Shown here: positions 5,787-13,681 of the stretch, one piece after another
How positions within the stretch are numbered: the first letter of the stretch is position 1
Layout of the letters: the number at the start of each line of letters is the position of its first letter
DNA from: Gammaproteobacteria bacterium
Lineage (GTDB): Bacteria; Pseudomonadota; Gammaproteobacteria; Chromatiales; Chromatiaceae
DNA length: 18,299 nucleotides
Direction of reading: 5' to 3'
NCBI GenBank assembly: GCA_013041975.1
Contig: JABDQZ010000143.1
Coordinates: forward strand, 1-18,299
The notes under the pieces: model-generated
Database searches by the model: none
Told to the model about the DNA's origin: nothing
The model's input: the letters and a program-made list of their open reading frames with translations, nothing else
Program-made: the position numbers and the translations under genes

Positions 5787-7880
5787 TTAAAAGAAACCCT
5801 TCAATTTGTCTCCGAGCTTATCCTGCAGTTTCTGTTTGAGTTCCTGCTTTTTCTCATCAACCTTTTCATCAACCTTGGCTTTCTGAGAACTGAGCAAGAC
5901 CTTGCCCCAGTCAACAGAATAGCTGGGCGCTGTATAAGGGCCGGTCAGTTTGACCGGAATATTCAGTCCTTCAAGCTCTTTGATCGATTCACCACCCTGC
6001 CCCTTGGAGGAGGAAACCACCGTTGCCTGGACCGTATAGTTGAGTATTTCCTTGACCAGGTTAACGGTACCGGCACCCCGCACTCTCAGGAAAGGAGACT
6101 TGGCAGAAAGATCCTGGTTATTCAAAACACCGCGAGTGATTTTGGCAGAACCGCTAAGTTCGGAGAAGTCAGTCTGCTCGGGTTCATTGGTGGCTGGCAG
6201 TGTTTTACCTTCAAACTTTGCCTTGGTTTCACGCAGAATTTTGGAAATGTTGACGCCTTTGACAGAACCATCTTCAAAACGGAAGCTTAATGTACCACCC
6301 AATGCTTTTTTGATATCGGCCACGGTGTTGCCACTGGAGTTGATATCCATTTTGAAACGACCGGTACCGTCCATGACCTCTTTTTCTGCCAGGTCTTTAA
6401 GCAGGGGGCCTGCTTTAAGGTTTTGCAGATTGGCATTGATCGCAAGCTTGGGCGTTTTGCCGGCTACATTCAAAACGGTTTTACCATCGAAGTTGCCCTG
6501 ATAGAAACGGCCAACCTTCTTGGTGGTTGTGATGACACCGTTTTTCGCAATGACCTGGACATTCACGTCTTCGGCTGTGAGTTTGTTGACAACCAGTGAG
6601 CTGATTTTCAGTTTGCCACTGATATCAAGCGGGCGCAGGGTTTCAACCGGAAACAAGGGGGTATTATCTGCTGCAGGTGCTGGTTTTCCGCTACTGGCTT
6701 TGCCGGAAGGTGAAGCAGCAGCGTTTGCCTGTTGTGTTGGTAAATAATCGTCCACATTGATCTGGTCAATATTCAGGTCAAATCCGATATGGCTGCCAGC
6801 CAGCTTGCCGGAGCCGGAAATGGATGAACTGTCCAGACCAATTTTCAGGTTGGTGATATTGGTATTGGTGCCATCGCTTTTCATAGTGACAAAGGCATCG
6901 AAAGCCGACAGGGCTTTGTCACTGGCCATTTCAGGCAATGCCATCCCCTGGCTGGCAAGCCAGTTGCGTAAATTGAGTTTTGCCAGTTTCAGGTTGCCGT
7001 CCAGTTGCATCTGTTTGTCGAGGTTGAGCAATGCCACTTTGCCTGACAGATCAAGATCGCCAGATTTGACTGACAGGTTGTCGAGTCCAACGGCCAGTTG
7101 TTTCAGGTTCACAGTGATATCAGTGGAAAGAGAGGCTTTTAATGCACCATTGGGGAAAGTGTCTCCACTGGCGCCAACAGTCACTTCCAAAGGTAGTACG
7201 GTCAGTTTTTCAATGGCATCATCAACCGCGACGGTACCGTCCAGTGTGAGGCGGGCAGTCATTTGCGGTTCACTGCTTTTCAGGTCAAGCGCCAGTGCAA
7301 GCTCGACAGGATCACCGGGAGAAATGGCACCACTGTTTAACTGAAAATTGTTTACCTGGTAAGACTGGCCAGTTGAATCATCCTGCCAGTTGATGGTGGC
7401 ATTGTTGATTTCGAAACCACCAATGGCAAGGCCTTTCAGACCTACGCCTTCCGGACTGTCCTTGTCTTTTATGTCATCGGCCTTGGAGTCGCCTGCCAGG
7501 TCAGCCCAGTTGGTTTCGCCCTTTTTGTTTTTGGCAAGGTTCAATTGCAGACCATTGAGCGTGATGGTGTCGGCAACAACTTCCTTTGCCAACAAAGGCA
7601 GCAGCTTGATTTTTACCGAGGCATTATCAATCGCAGCAAAAGGCTGGTCACCGAACCCTTGTGCATTGCCAAGAGCCAGTTTACCGATATCAATGCCGAT
7701 CCATGGAAAAACACTCAGTCCCAGTTCGCCGTCAATCGTCAGTTTGCGACCGGTGTTGTCCTCCACGGCAGTAACAATTTCGTCACGATAATCATTAGGA
7801 TCAATAATGAAGGGCAGGGCAGCGACGGCAACAATGACTATCACGACCAGTGCAACAAGAATTTTTATCAGTTTTCCCAT
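5787..7880 (-). CDS. AsmA family protein
   Basis: A 697-residue AsmA-type protein of the repeating-beta-groove family linked to outer-membrane assembly and lipid transport. An N-terminal membrane anchor (about residues 4-25, LIKILVALVVIVIVAVAALPF) is followed by the signature IDPNDYRDEIVTAVEDNTGRKLTIDGELGLSVFPWIGIDIG and a long series of beta repeats facing the periplasm. A low-complexity Ala/Ser/Pro/Lys linker (about 383-407) divides the N-terminal half from the C-terminal AsmA domain (LRPLDISGKLKISSLVV to LTGPYTAPSYSVDW). The protein ends in a Lys/Glu-rich helix (KVDEKVDEKKQELKQKL). The ATG at 7880 has GGAG 8 bases upstream. The gene stands alone between umuC and the HDOD gene, and the reason for that placement is not evident. 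AsmA assignment is secure; exact role is not. Confidence 0.9.
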   Translation of the reverse strand: MGKLIKILVALVVIVIVAVAALPFIIDPNDYRDEIVTAVEDNTGRKLTIDGELGLSVFPWIGIDIGKLALGNAQGFGDQPFAAIDNASVKIKLLPLLAKEVVADTITLNGLQLNLAKNKKGETNWADLAGDSKADDIKDKDSPEGVGLKGLAIGGFEINNATINWQDDSTGQSYQVNNFQLNSGAISPGDPVELALALDLKSSEPQMTARLTLDGTVAVDDAIEKLTVLPLEVTVGASGDTFPNGALKASLSTDITVNLKQLAVGLDNLSVKSGDLDLSGKVALLNLDKQMQLDGNLKLAKLNLRNWLASQGMALPEMASDKALSAFDAFVTMKSDGTNTNITNLKIGLDSSSISGSGKLAGSHIGFDLNIDQINVDDYLPTQQANAAASPSGKASSGKPAPAADNTPLFPVETLRPLDISGKLKISSLVVNKLTAEDVNVQVIAKNGVITTTKKVGRFYQGNFDGKTVLNVAGKTPKLAINANLQNLKAGPLLKDLAEKEVMDGTGRFKMDINSSGNTVADIKKALGGTLSFRFEDGSVKGVNISKILRETKAKFEGKTLPATNEPEQTDFSELSGSAKITRGVLNNQDLSAKSPFLRVRGAGTVNLVKEILNYTVQATVVSSSKGQGGESIKELEGLNIPVKLTGPYTAPSYSVDWGKVLLSSQKAKVDEKVDEKKQELKQKLQDKLGDKLKGFF

Positions 7881-7932
7881 GATGGTCTCCGGAAGGAAGA
7901 GAAATTTATATCTTTAGGATGGCGTATCCGGG

Positions 7933-7961
7933 TTGAAAATTCTACACTTAAAAGCAATAAC
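7933..7961 (+). promoter_or_regulatory. Possible sigma-70 promoter for the HDOD gene
   Basis: TTGAAA (7933-7938) and AATAAC (7956-7961) are separated by 17 bases, 5/6 and 4/6 matches to the -35 and -10 consensus. They lie 20 bases upstream of the HDOD start codon, leaving a short leader with a GAGG ribosome site. Confidence 0.35.
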
Positions 7962-7981
7962 AATTAGAACTGAGGTAACAC

Positions 7982-8857
7982 ATGTCTGAAAGCCTGCAAA
8001 TTCCACAGCTGATAGAGGGTGTTGAAGAACTGTTGTCGTTGCCTGATGTTGTCATACGGGCCAATGAACTCATTGATTCAGAGACGGCAGACGTTGAATC
8101 CATTGCTGAAGTGATTGCCCTGGATCCATCCCTGACAGCCCAGTTACTCAAACTGGTCAACAGTGCTTTTTATGGTCTGCCATCAAAGATAGAAACCATT
8201 TCACGCGCAATTACTGTGATTGGTATGCAAGAGCTGCGTTCACTGATCCTGTCTGCTTCTGCTGTCGAAGTCTTCAACAAGGTTGCGCCAGAGGCCATTG
8301 ATATGAACGATTTCTGGTTCAGAAGTGTTTATGTTGGTTTGGCAGCCAAGCAGATTTCCGGGGACAGACGCAAGGCAGAAATGTTCTTTCTGACGGGGCT
8401 GATGCATGATGTGGGGAAAATCGTATTGTTTATGAAGCATGATGCCATTGCCAATGAAATGCTGCGTGAAGCCATGGATAGCGATAAAAGTCTGCATCAG
8501 ATTGAAATGGAAAAAATGGGCTTTACCGCCAGCCAGGTTTCTTCCGCGTTATTGCAAAACTGGGGTTTGGCAGAAACGCTTTACGAGCCGATTTCCATCA
8601 TGTACGAAAATGTTGAGGCATCTCCTTATTTGAAAGATGCGGCGATACTCAGGCTGGCGGCCAGATTGTCTGATTGCACAGAACCGGAAGTGAAAGGCAA
8701 GAATGCCGATAAGCTCTCGACGGTACTGGAAGACAGGCACCTGCTCAAGGCTGCAGGCGTCAAGGCAGATGACCTGGAAGACATTATGAATGATGTCAAT
8801 CTGTACTGTTTCGATGTGTTAAGTGTGATTAACCCGGAAGCTTCGATGGTTTTCTGA
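7982..8857 (+). CDS. HDOD domain protein
   Basis: A 291-residue cytoplasmic signalling protein made almost entirely of an HDOD domain (about residues 8-210), an HD-related helical fold that generally lacks full phosphohydrolase activity and acts in regulation of motility, biofilm or cell cycle. Visible segments are QIPQLIEGVEELLSLPDVV near the N-terminus, ALDPSLTAQLLKLVNSAFYGLP (46-67), TISRAITVIGMQELRSLILSASA (72-94) and LTGLMHDVGKIVLF (137-150). The HD pair is retained at 142-143, but other metal ligands are not obvious. No receiver, GGDEF or EAL domain is fused to it. A clear GAGG site lies 7 bases before the ATG at 7982. The stop is only four bases from that of the convergent cupin gene. 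Confidence 0.9.
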   Translation: MSESLQIPQLIEGVEELLSLPDVVIRANELIDSETADVESIAEVIALDPSLTAQLLKLVNSAFYGLPSKIETISRAITVIGMQELRSLILSASAVEVFNKVAPEAIDMNDFWFRSVYVGLAAKQISGDRRKAEMFFLTGLMHDVGKIVLFMKHDAIANEMLREAMDSDKSLHQIEMEKMGFTASQVSSALLQNWGLAETLYEPISIMYENVEASPYLKDAAILRLAARLSDCTEPEVKGKNADKLSTVLEDRHLLKAAGVKADDLEDIMNDVNLYCFDVLSVINPEASMVF

Positions 8858-8861
8858 GCGT

Positions 8862-9221
8862 TTATTCTCCCAGGGAAATATAGTTGCCTTCTTTGAAACG
8901 CGGGGTACAGATAGCCAGGAATACAAGCTCAGTATCACCGGTGTTTTTAATAGACTGTGATGTCGAAGCAGGAATATAGACAACATCATCTTTGCTGACG
9001 CTTTGCGGTGGATTCTCACCGATATATACAACGCCTTCGCCTGCAACGATCAGATAACGCTCAATGGTATTTTTCAATGCGTGTGGTTTGGTAGTTTCTC
9101 CAGCAGCCAGCCTGGCCTGGGCAACGGAGACTTGTTCATCGGAATTTTCGTTCCAGAACTCCGTGATGTAACATCCTTCCTGAAAGAAGTATTCTTTGGT
9201 GTCATGGTTGTTTTTAATCAT
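8862..9221 (-). CDS. Small single-domain cupin protein
   Basis: A 119-residue protein with one cupin barrel. Motif 1 appears as PHALKNTIERYLIVAGEGVVYIG (46-68), with His47 and Glu54 as possible metal ligands. Motif 2 appears as DVVYIPASTSQSIKNTG (79-95), where Gln89 replaces the usual His, so any metal site is incomplete. I recall small stand-alone cupins of similar pattern in many Proteobacteria, without known substrate. The start at 9221 keeps the typical MIK opening; no strong ribosome site is seen. The gene is divergent from the DUF2835 gene with a gap of only 20 bases, so their promoters must reach into each other's coding sequence. Fold is secure; function unknown. Confidence 0.82.
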   Translation of the reverse strand: MIKNNHDTKEYFFQEGCYITEFWNENSDEQVSVAQARLAAGETTKPHALKNTIERYLIVAGEGVVYIGENPPQSVSKDDVVYIPASTSQSIKNTGDTELVFLAICTPRFKEGNYISLGE

Positions 9222-9241
9222 GGTCGGTACAGGTTTGTGTT

Positions 9242-9475
9242 TTGAAGAAAGTTCGTAAAATTCGATTTCATATCCATATCGAGTATGAAGAATATCTCCG
9301 ATATTATCAGGGTCTGGCCGATAAGGTGCGTCTGGTTGCAGACAATGGTCAGGTCGTCATGTTTCCGGCAAACCGCCTGAAGCCTTTTTTAACGCATGAT
9401 GGCATTACAGGCCATTTCGAAATGCTGTTTGACCAGAACAACAAGTTTGTCAATATCAGGCAGTTGCCAAAGTGA
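9242..9475 (+). CDS. DUF2835 family protein
   Basis: A 77-residue protein matching the gammaproteobacterial DUF2835 family of unknown function. Typical features are a basic start followed by FHIHIEYEEYLRYYQGLADKV, then DNGQVVMFPANRLKPFLTHDGITGHFEMLFDQNNKFVNIRQL, ending soon after. The start codon is a TTG at 9242, with AGG 8 bases upstream; no in-frame ATG or GTG fits better. The TGA overlaps the GTG start of the glycosyltransferase gene by four bases (GTGA), so the two are translationally coupled. That pairing is the only clue to its role. Family call is from pattern memory of the short conserved sequence. Confidence 0.82.
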   Translation: MKKVRKIRFHIHIEYEEYLRYYQGLADKVRLVADNGQVVMFPANRLKPFLTHDGITGHFEMLFDQNNKFVNIRQLPK

Positions 9476-10713
9476 CGAAAAACCCCTTACTGGTCATTAT
9501 CGGTTATGTCTGGCCTGAGCCCGGTTCCTCGGCGGCAGGCAGGCACATGATGGAAATTATCCAGGTGTTGCAGTCGGCGCAATGGCGGATTGTGTTTGCC
9601 ACGCCTGCAGCCGACAGTCCATACAAGGCCGACTTAAAATCGTTGCATATCCCGCAACAATCCATTGAGTTGAACAGTGACAGCTTCGATGAATGGATTC
9701 ACAAGCTTTCACCAGATGCCGTATTGTTTGATCGCTTCATGATGGAAGAACAGTTCGGCTGGCGCGTAGCCAGGAGCTGCCCGGATGCCATGCGCATACT
9801 GGACACCGAGGATCTTCATTTTTTGAGACAGGGCAGGGAGGCTGTTGTCCGGCAAAAGCACTCTGTTGACATTAGTGGGCCAGGCAATGAAACGGCATTG
9901 CGTGAAATAGCCAGCATCTATCGGTCGGATCTTTCGCTCATCATTTCCAGCAAGGAAATGCTGTTATTGAAACAGGATTTCAAAATACCTGATCAATTAT
10001 TGCATTATTTTCCATTTGTAACAGAACAGCCGTCAGGTTTACTGCCGGGGTTTGCCGAGCGTAAGGACTTCCTGTTTGTTGGAACGGCCCGTCATGCGCC
10101 AAACCTGGATGCCATACGTTATCTGAAAACGACGTTATGGCCTGCCATACGCAAGCAGTTGCCCGCAACCTGTCTGAATATTGTCGGTTCCTATCCCACA
10201 AAGGAAATCAGCCAGATGCATAAACCCGAAACAGGGTTTTGTGTACTGGGGCATGTGGAGAACCTTCAGCCATTGCTAGAGTCTTCACGGGTCTTTCTGG
10301 CGCCATTGAGATTTGGCGCAGGATTGAAAGGCAAGCTAATCGAGGCCATGCAATGGGGAATACCCAGTGTGACGACTTCCACTGGTGCAGAGGGAATTGC
10401 TTCAGCCGATGGCTGGCCCGGTATTGTGGTGGATAATGACTCGGCATTTATCTCGGCAGCCGTGGATATCTATGAATCAGAAACTCGCTGGAAACAGGCG
10501 CAGCAAACAGGCCTGAGCTTGCTTCATCAGCATTTTGAGCGCACACAACATAGCCGCAAACTGTCTGAAAGAATCACCGAGGTCATACAGCAATTGCAAA
10601 AACACCGCGCAACTAATTTTACCGGCCAGATGCTGCTGCATCATTCGATGCGCAGCACCGAGTTCATGTCACGCTGGATTGATTGCAAAAACCAAAAATC
10701 CAGCACGAATTAA
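9472..10713 (+). CDS. GT4-type glycosyltransferase
   Basis: A 413-residue GT-B fold glycosyltransferase. The N-terminal acceptor domain opens with LLVIIGYVWPEPGSSAAGRHMMEII (6-30), the usual glycine-rich start. The C-terminal nucleotide-sugar domain contains FLFVGTARHAPNLDAIRYL (200-218), LNIVGSYP (235-242), VLGHVENLQPLLESSRVFLAPLRFGAGLKGKLIEAMQWGIPSV (258-300) and TSTGAEGI (302-309). Lys286 and Glu291 sit in the region that binds the donor phosphate and sugar in GT4 enzymes. Donor and acceptor are unknown. There are no other polysaccharide genes beside it, so it is an isolated transferase rather than part of a capsule or O-antigen cluster. It starts with GTG, overlapping the DUF2835 stop codon. 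The last 30 residues are poorly conserved in appearance. Confidence 0.88.
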   Translation: MTKNPLLVIIGYVWPEPGSSAAGRHMMEIIQVLQSAQWRIVFATPAADSPYKADLKSLHIPQQSIELNSDSFDEWIHKLSPDAVLFDRFMMEEQFGWRVARSCPDAMRILDTEDLHFLRQGREAVVRQKHSVDISGPGNETALREIASIYRSDLSLIISSKEMLLLKQDFKIPDQLLHYFPFVTEQPSGLLPGFAERKDFLFVGTARHAPNLDAIRYLKTTLWPAIRKQLPATCLNIVGSYPTKEISQMHKPETGFCVLGHVENLQPLLESSRVFLAPLRFGAGLKGKLIEAMQWGIPSVTTSTGAEGIASADGWPGIVVDNDSAFISAAVDIYESETRWKQAQQTGLSLLHQHFERTQHSRKLSERITEVIQQLQKHRATNFTGQMLLHHSMRSTEFMSRWIDCKNQKSSTN

Positions 10714-10765
10714 AATCTTTTCCGTATTCAGTTTCGGGTTTTCCTAGTAATCACCCTAGTAGAAA

Positions 10766-10785
10766 TATTGATAGGTTGATCAATA
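10766..10785. promoter_or_regulatory. Operator-like inverted repeat upstream of the small antitoxin-like gene
   Basis: Perfect 7-bp arms TATTGAT (10766-10772) and ATCAATA (10779-10785) flank six bases. The site lies 36 bases before the ATG at 10822, where an autoregulatory operator would be expected. It is not an FNR box, because the half-sites are six rather than four bases apart. Confidence 0.35.
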
Positions 10786-10821
10786 CTGTGGATTACCACC
10801 GTGAAAAAGAGGAGAGACTTG

Positions 10822-10986
10822 ATGGAGCTACAATCAAAAAAGCTGATGAAAGAAATCAAAGACCTGGACATGATCAATGATGCTGATATTGATACCAGTG
10901 AATTATCCGACTCACTTGATCTGACCAGTGCCGAAGTCGGTAAGTTTCAGCATCAGACTGCTCCAAAAGATAAAGAAGTCAATTAG
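10822..10986 (+). CDS. Small acidic protein with a BrnA-antitoxin-like motif
   Basis: A 54-residue protein. I chose the ATG at 10822 because a near-perfect AGAGGAG ribosome site ends 7 bases before it; a GTG at 10801 in the same frame would make 61 residues but would place that site inside the gene. The sequence starts with a helix (MELQSKKLMKEIKDLDM), followed by NDADIDTSELSDSLDLTSAEVGKF and a polar tail. The D-x-DIDTS-x-hydrophobic pattern resembles the linker found in BrnA and similar antitoxins (typically DEDIDTSDIPE), but the ribbon-helix-helix domain that follows in BrnA is missing. No toxin gene adjoins it. It ends before a strong terminator. Function unknown; the antitoxin resemblance is tentative. 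Confidence 0.6.
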   Translation: MELQSKKLMKEIKDLDMINDADIDTSELSDSLDLTSAEVGKFQHQTAPKDKEVN

Positions 10987-11015
10987 TTGTAAGATTATTA
11001 CTGAACTGGAAAAGC

Positions 11016-11044
11016 AAAAAGGGTGGCAAAAGCCACCCTTTTTT
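11016..11044. terminator. Bidirectional Rho-independent terminator
   Basis: Perfect stem GGGTGGC/GCCACCC (11021-11027, 11032-11038) with an AAAA loop, flanked by AAAAA on the left and TTTTTT on the right. It therefore works on both strands. It ends the small antitoxin-like gene (plus) and the proline-rich repeat gene (minus, stop at 11065). Confidence 0.92.
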
Positions 11045-11064
11045 ATGCTTTAGTAGCTGACGGA

Positions 11065-11904
11065 TTACCAGGTCTGGATCTCAATATTATCCATCTGGGT
11101 ACGCATCTCATCAGGAACGCGTTTTCCGGTTTCCTGAAACTCTTTTTGTACATCGACAGGGTTGGGGACACTGATACTGGGGGCAGTCCATCCGCCAGGC
11201 ATCTGACCGACTTCGTTAGGAGCATTTATAATGTCTTCCCAGGCATTGGCTATTCCTTCTCTGGGTTCCTTGAAATCAACCCAGTCATCAATATCCTTGA
11301 AAGGATTTTCACCGCCTTCTCCCATTTCATCCCAGAAACGCGTGCTCCAGGGAGTAAAGTTGCTTTCGAAAGGAATTGGGCTGCGCGATCCTCTGTTAAA
11401 GCCTCTGTTAGGAGCGCCTCCAAAACGGGGATTGCCGTTCATCGGCCTGTTTCCATAGGGATTGGCTTGTCCTGGTGAGTTGTAAATCGGTGGGCGATTC
11501 ATTGGGGTCCGCGATCCATAAGGCGCGTTGGAAGGCGCACGATTAGGATAATTATAGGACTGGCGAGGAGGCATCGGCGCAGTGCGCATCGGATAAGGCT
11601 GTGATGGCAGCTGGGATGGAGCCTTGGAACCAGGCTGGGCAGGATAGTAGGGCTTTGCTGGCATCTGGGACGGAGCCGCAGCGCTAGGCTGGGCAGGATA
11701 GTAGGGCTTTGCTGGCATCTGGGACGGAGCTGCAACGCTAGGCTGGGCAGGATAGTAAGGCTGTGATGGCATCTGGTACGGAGCCATAGCACCAGGCTGA
11801 GCAGGGTAGTAGGGCTGTTGAGCCGCTACATTAGCCGATAGGCCGCTGAACAACACCAGCACGGATGCCAGACCGCTCAGACGGACTGTGAATTTCTTAT
11901 TCAT
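11065..11904 (-). CDS. Secreted proline-rich tandem-repeat protein
   Basis: A 279-residue protein of unknown function. I chose the ATG at 11904 (MNKKFTVRL) because AAGGAA lies about 7 bases upstream; an ATG at 11922 would add six residues (MIKEFF) without a ribosome site. A signal peptide of about 28 residues ends near NVAA. Four tandem 18-residue repeats follow (PYYPAQP-xxx-AP-x-Q-MP-xx), then a Pro/Asn/Arg/Gly-rich, Tyr-containing disordered region. A distinct C-terminal module (FTPWSTRFWDEMGEGGENPF, then DIDDWVDF and MPGGWTAPSISVPNPVDV) is more conserved in appearance. Such composition suits an extracytoplasmic structural, adhesive or globule-coating protein. I could not match a named family. 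The gene is monocistronic and ends at a strong terminator. Confidence 0.8.
   Translation of the reverse strand: MNKKFTVRLSGLASVLVLFSGLSANVAAQQPYYPAQPGAMAPYQMPSQPYYPAQPSVAAPSQMPAKPYYPAQPSAAAPSQMPAKPYYPAQPGSKAPSQLPSQPYPMRTAPMPPRQSYNYPNRAPSNAPYGSRTPMNRPPIYNSPGQANPYGNRPMNGNPRFGGAPNRGFNRGSRSPIPFESNFTPWSTRFWDEMGEGGENPFKDIDDWVDFKEPREGIANAWEDIINAPNEVGQMPGGWTAPSISVPNPVDVQKEFQETGKRVPDEMRTQMDNIEIQTW
11599..11814 (-). repeat. Four tandem 54-bp repeats inside the proline-rich gene
   Basis: The four units encode the 18-residue repeats. The two central units (11635-11688 and 11689-11742) are identical at 52 of 54 bases. The outer two are more diverged. The near-identity points to recent duplication or ongoing homogenisation and predicts length variation between strains. 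Confidence 0.88.
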
Positions 11905-12003
11905 AAAGAATTCCTTAATCATTTAATTCTGTAATATGTCAATATGTGGAAAATCATAGTACTAAATCAAACTTATGACAAGGATAAGTTCATTAAATAT
12001 TAA

Positions 12004-12028
12004 AAAAATCTAATATTGAAAGATTTTT
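12004..12028 (-). terminator. Weak A/T-rich terminator after the TPMT gene
   Basis: On the minus strand AAAAATC and GATTTTT form a 7-bp stem with an 11-base loop, continuing into extra T residues. It begins at the TPMT stop codon. The stem has only one G-C pair, so efficiency is doubtful. Confidence 0.35.
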
Positions 12029-12692
12029 ATTCTTTTTTGCTTGTCAGGTGAAAGACTTTTTCCTGCAAACTACTTAAACCCCGCTCTCTGAAACGCGGGT
12101 TTTCAGCATAGATATCGAAACTGGCAAGTGTCTTAATGTTGAAGTCATTTTGAAACAGTTGCATTACTTCAGATTCAGACACAGAAAAAGGAGGACCACT
12201 CATTTCATCTTGTGGGTATTCCATGATCACCAGGAGTAGGGAAACATCCTCAGGCAGGATAGAGATCAGATGCGCTACATATTGCTTGCGCGTTTCAGGC
12301 GGTAAAGCAACCAGCGAGGCACGATCGTAAACCAGGTGGCTGGCTGACAGGTCGTCTTTTTGCAAACTGAAAAAGTCACCGTGAAGCAGTTCGATATTTT
12401 CGCTGATATAGTGTTTAAAGTGAGGGTGTTCGCTGTGTTCAAAATCAAGCTGGTTTTCTGCGAAAAAATCCTGCACGGCCAGTTCGCTCAATTCGATACC
12501 CAGCACTTCGTGTCCCTGTTCTTTCAACCAGATCATGTCGCGGCTTTTACCGCATAAAGGGACAAACACCCGGCTGTCCGGGTGCAGGGCGCGGGCCTGG
12601 TCCCAGTATTTTTTCAGATAGCCATTGATTTCACTCTGATGAAAACCAATTTCCTGTTTTTGCCAGCGTTCAATCCAGAATTCTGTATCCAT
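12027..12692 (-). CDS. tpm: Thiopurine S-methyltransferase (TPMT) family
   Basis: A 221-residue SAM-dependent methyltransferase of the bacterial TPMT family, which in characterised members methylates thiols and also selenium or tellurium oxyanions. The start was set at the ATG at 12692 (MDTEFWIERWQKQEIGFHQ), the usual opening of the family; a GTG two codons earlier is possible. The glycine-rich SAM site is RVFVPLCGKSRDMIWL followed by GHEVLGIELSELAV. The rest of the Rossmann fold (LLHGDFFSL, HLVYDRASLVALPPETRKQY, MEYPQDEMSGPPFSV) is also clear. The C-terminus (ENPRFRERGLSSLQEKVFHL) is typical. The cytoplasmic enzyme probably contributes to metalloid or thiol detoxification. The gene is divergent from the dienelactone hydrolase gene with a 72-base gap. 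Confidence 0.93.
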   Translation of the reverse strand: MDTEFWIERWQKQEIGFHQSEINGYLKKYWDQARALHPDSRVFVPLCGKSRDMIWLKEQGHEVLGIELSELAVQDFFAENQLDFEHSEHPHFKHYISENIELLHGDFFSLQKDDLSASHLVYDRASLVALPPETRKQYVAHLISILPEDVSLLLVIMEYPQDEMSGPPFSVSESEVMQLFQNDFNIKTLASFDIYAENPRFRERGLSSLQEKVFHLTSKKE

Positions 12693-12764
12693 AGTCACTT
12701 GATGATAACAAAAAGACTGCTAAAGTCAGATTGATTTAATAATAAATCCACAGGAGGATTTACC

Positions 12765-13535
12765 ATGAAATTCTGGCTATCATTGTTTTTGCTGACCTTT
12801 GCCGTTGGCTCACATGCGGCTATTCAGGAAAAAAAAGTTTCTTACCAATATGACGATGAAAAAATGGCTGGCTATCTCTACTGGGATGATGCCGTAAAAG
12901 GCAAGAGACCCGGTGTACTGGTGATACATGAATGGTGGGGCCTGAACGATTATGCAAAAAAACGTGCCCGTATGCTGGCAGAACTGGGTTATGTGGCCTT
13001 TGCAGCGGATATGTACGGTAATGGCAAGGTGACTACCATGCCGGATCAGGCAAAAGAATGGATGCAGGCTGTCACTGCTGATGTAGAAGGCTGGCGTGAA
13101 CGTGCGCTTGCAGGTCATCAACAATTACTCGCCAGCGGTATGGTCGAAGAAGCCAACACCGCCGCGATTGGTTATTGTTTTGGTGGCGCTAGCGTACTGC
13201 AGATGAGCTACTCCAATGCGCCGGTAAAGGGTGTCGTCAGTTTCCATGGTGCTTTGCCCGCTGCACCTGCCGAGATGAAAGGCAAGATCAAACCACAGAT
13301 ACTGGTATTACATGGCCATGCAGACAGTTTTGTAGCGCCTGAGGTCGTGACCAACTTCCGCAATAAGCTGGATGAAGCCGGAGCTGTGTGGGAAATGAAT
13401 ACCTACGGAAACGCAAAACATGGCTTCACCAATCCGGATGCAGGCAAAGCCGGTATCAAGGCACTGGAATATAACGAAATGGCCGATAAACGCTCCTGGA
13501 AGCGTATGCAGGTGTTCTTCAAGGAGATTTTCTAA
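12765..13535 (+). CDS. Exported dienelactone hydrolase family protein
   Basis: A 256-residue alpha/beta hydrolase of the dienelactone hydrolase family. Residues 1-18 form a signal peptide (KFWLSLFLLTFAVGSHA), so the enzyme should be periplasmic, unlike classical cytoplasmic ClcD. The catalytic triad is visible: Cys138 in GYCFGG, Asp187 in LHGHADSFV and His219 in NAKHGFTNP. Glu56 in VIHEWWGLN matches the glutamate that keeps the cysteine inactive until substrate binds. The true substrate is unknown; no aromatic-degradation genes surround it. A perfect AGGAGG site lies 7 bases before the ATG, suggesting strong translation. A strong terminator follows 107 bases after the stop. Confidence 0.92.
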   Translation: MKFWLSLFLLTFAVGSHAAIQEKKVSYQYDDEKMAGYLYWDDAVKGKRPGVLVIHEWWGLNDYAKKRARMLAELGYVAFAADMYGNGKVTTMPDQAKEWMQAVTADVEGWRERALAGHQQLLASGMVEEANTAAIGYCFGGASVLQMSYSNAPVKGVVSFHGALPAAPAEMKGKIKPQILVLHGHADSFVAPEVVTNFRNKLDEAGAVWEMNTYGNAKHGFTNPDAGKAGIKALEYNEMADKRSWKRMQVFFKEIF

Positions 13536-13642
13536 CACTCGAAAAGGGTGCGACCTTATGTCACATTGTCGCAATCAGTAAATCAGCATATCCTTATATC
13601 AGTGGAAAGCGACTCCAAAAGATGTTTCTCCATGTTTCCTCC

Positions 13643-13671
13643 GCCCCATTCGTCGAATGGGGCTTTTTTTT
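13643..13671 (+). terminator. Rho-independent terminator after the dienelactone hydrolase gene
   Basis: Stem GCCCCATT/AATGGGGC (13643-13650, 13656-13663), CGTCG loop and eight T. It ends plus-strand transcription and lies 10 bases from the stop codon of the convergent pilU gene. The stretch before it, 13536-13642, holds no other recognisable feature. Confidence 0.92.
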
Positions 13672-13681
13672 ATGCAGGAGG

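Noticed and set aside
6040..7791. Several long open frames on the plus strand (up to 195 codons) inside the AsmA gene
   Set aside because: They are antisense to a clear AsmA protein, show Ser/Pro/Leu-rich composition typical of shadow frames, and have no ribosome sites.
10766..10785. Second FNR box
   Set aside because: The half-sites TTGAT and ATCAA are separated by six bases instead of four.
11499..11792. 97-codon repetitive minus-strand frame within the proline-rich gene
   Set aside because: It is an alternative frame of the 54-bp repeats; the signal peptide and ribosome site belong to the other frame.
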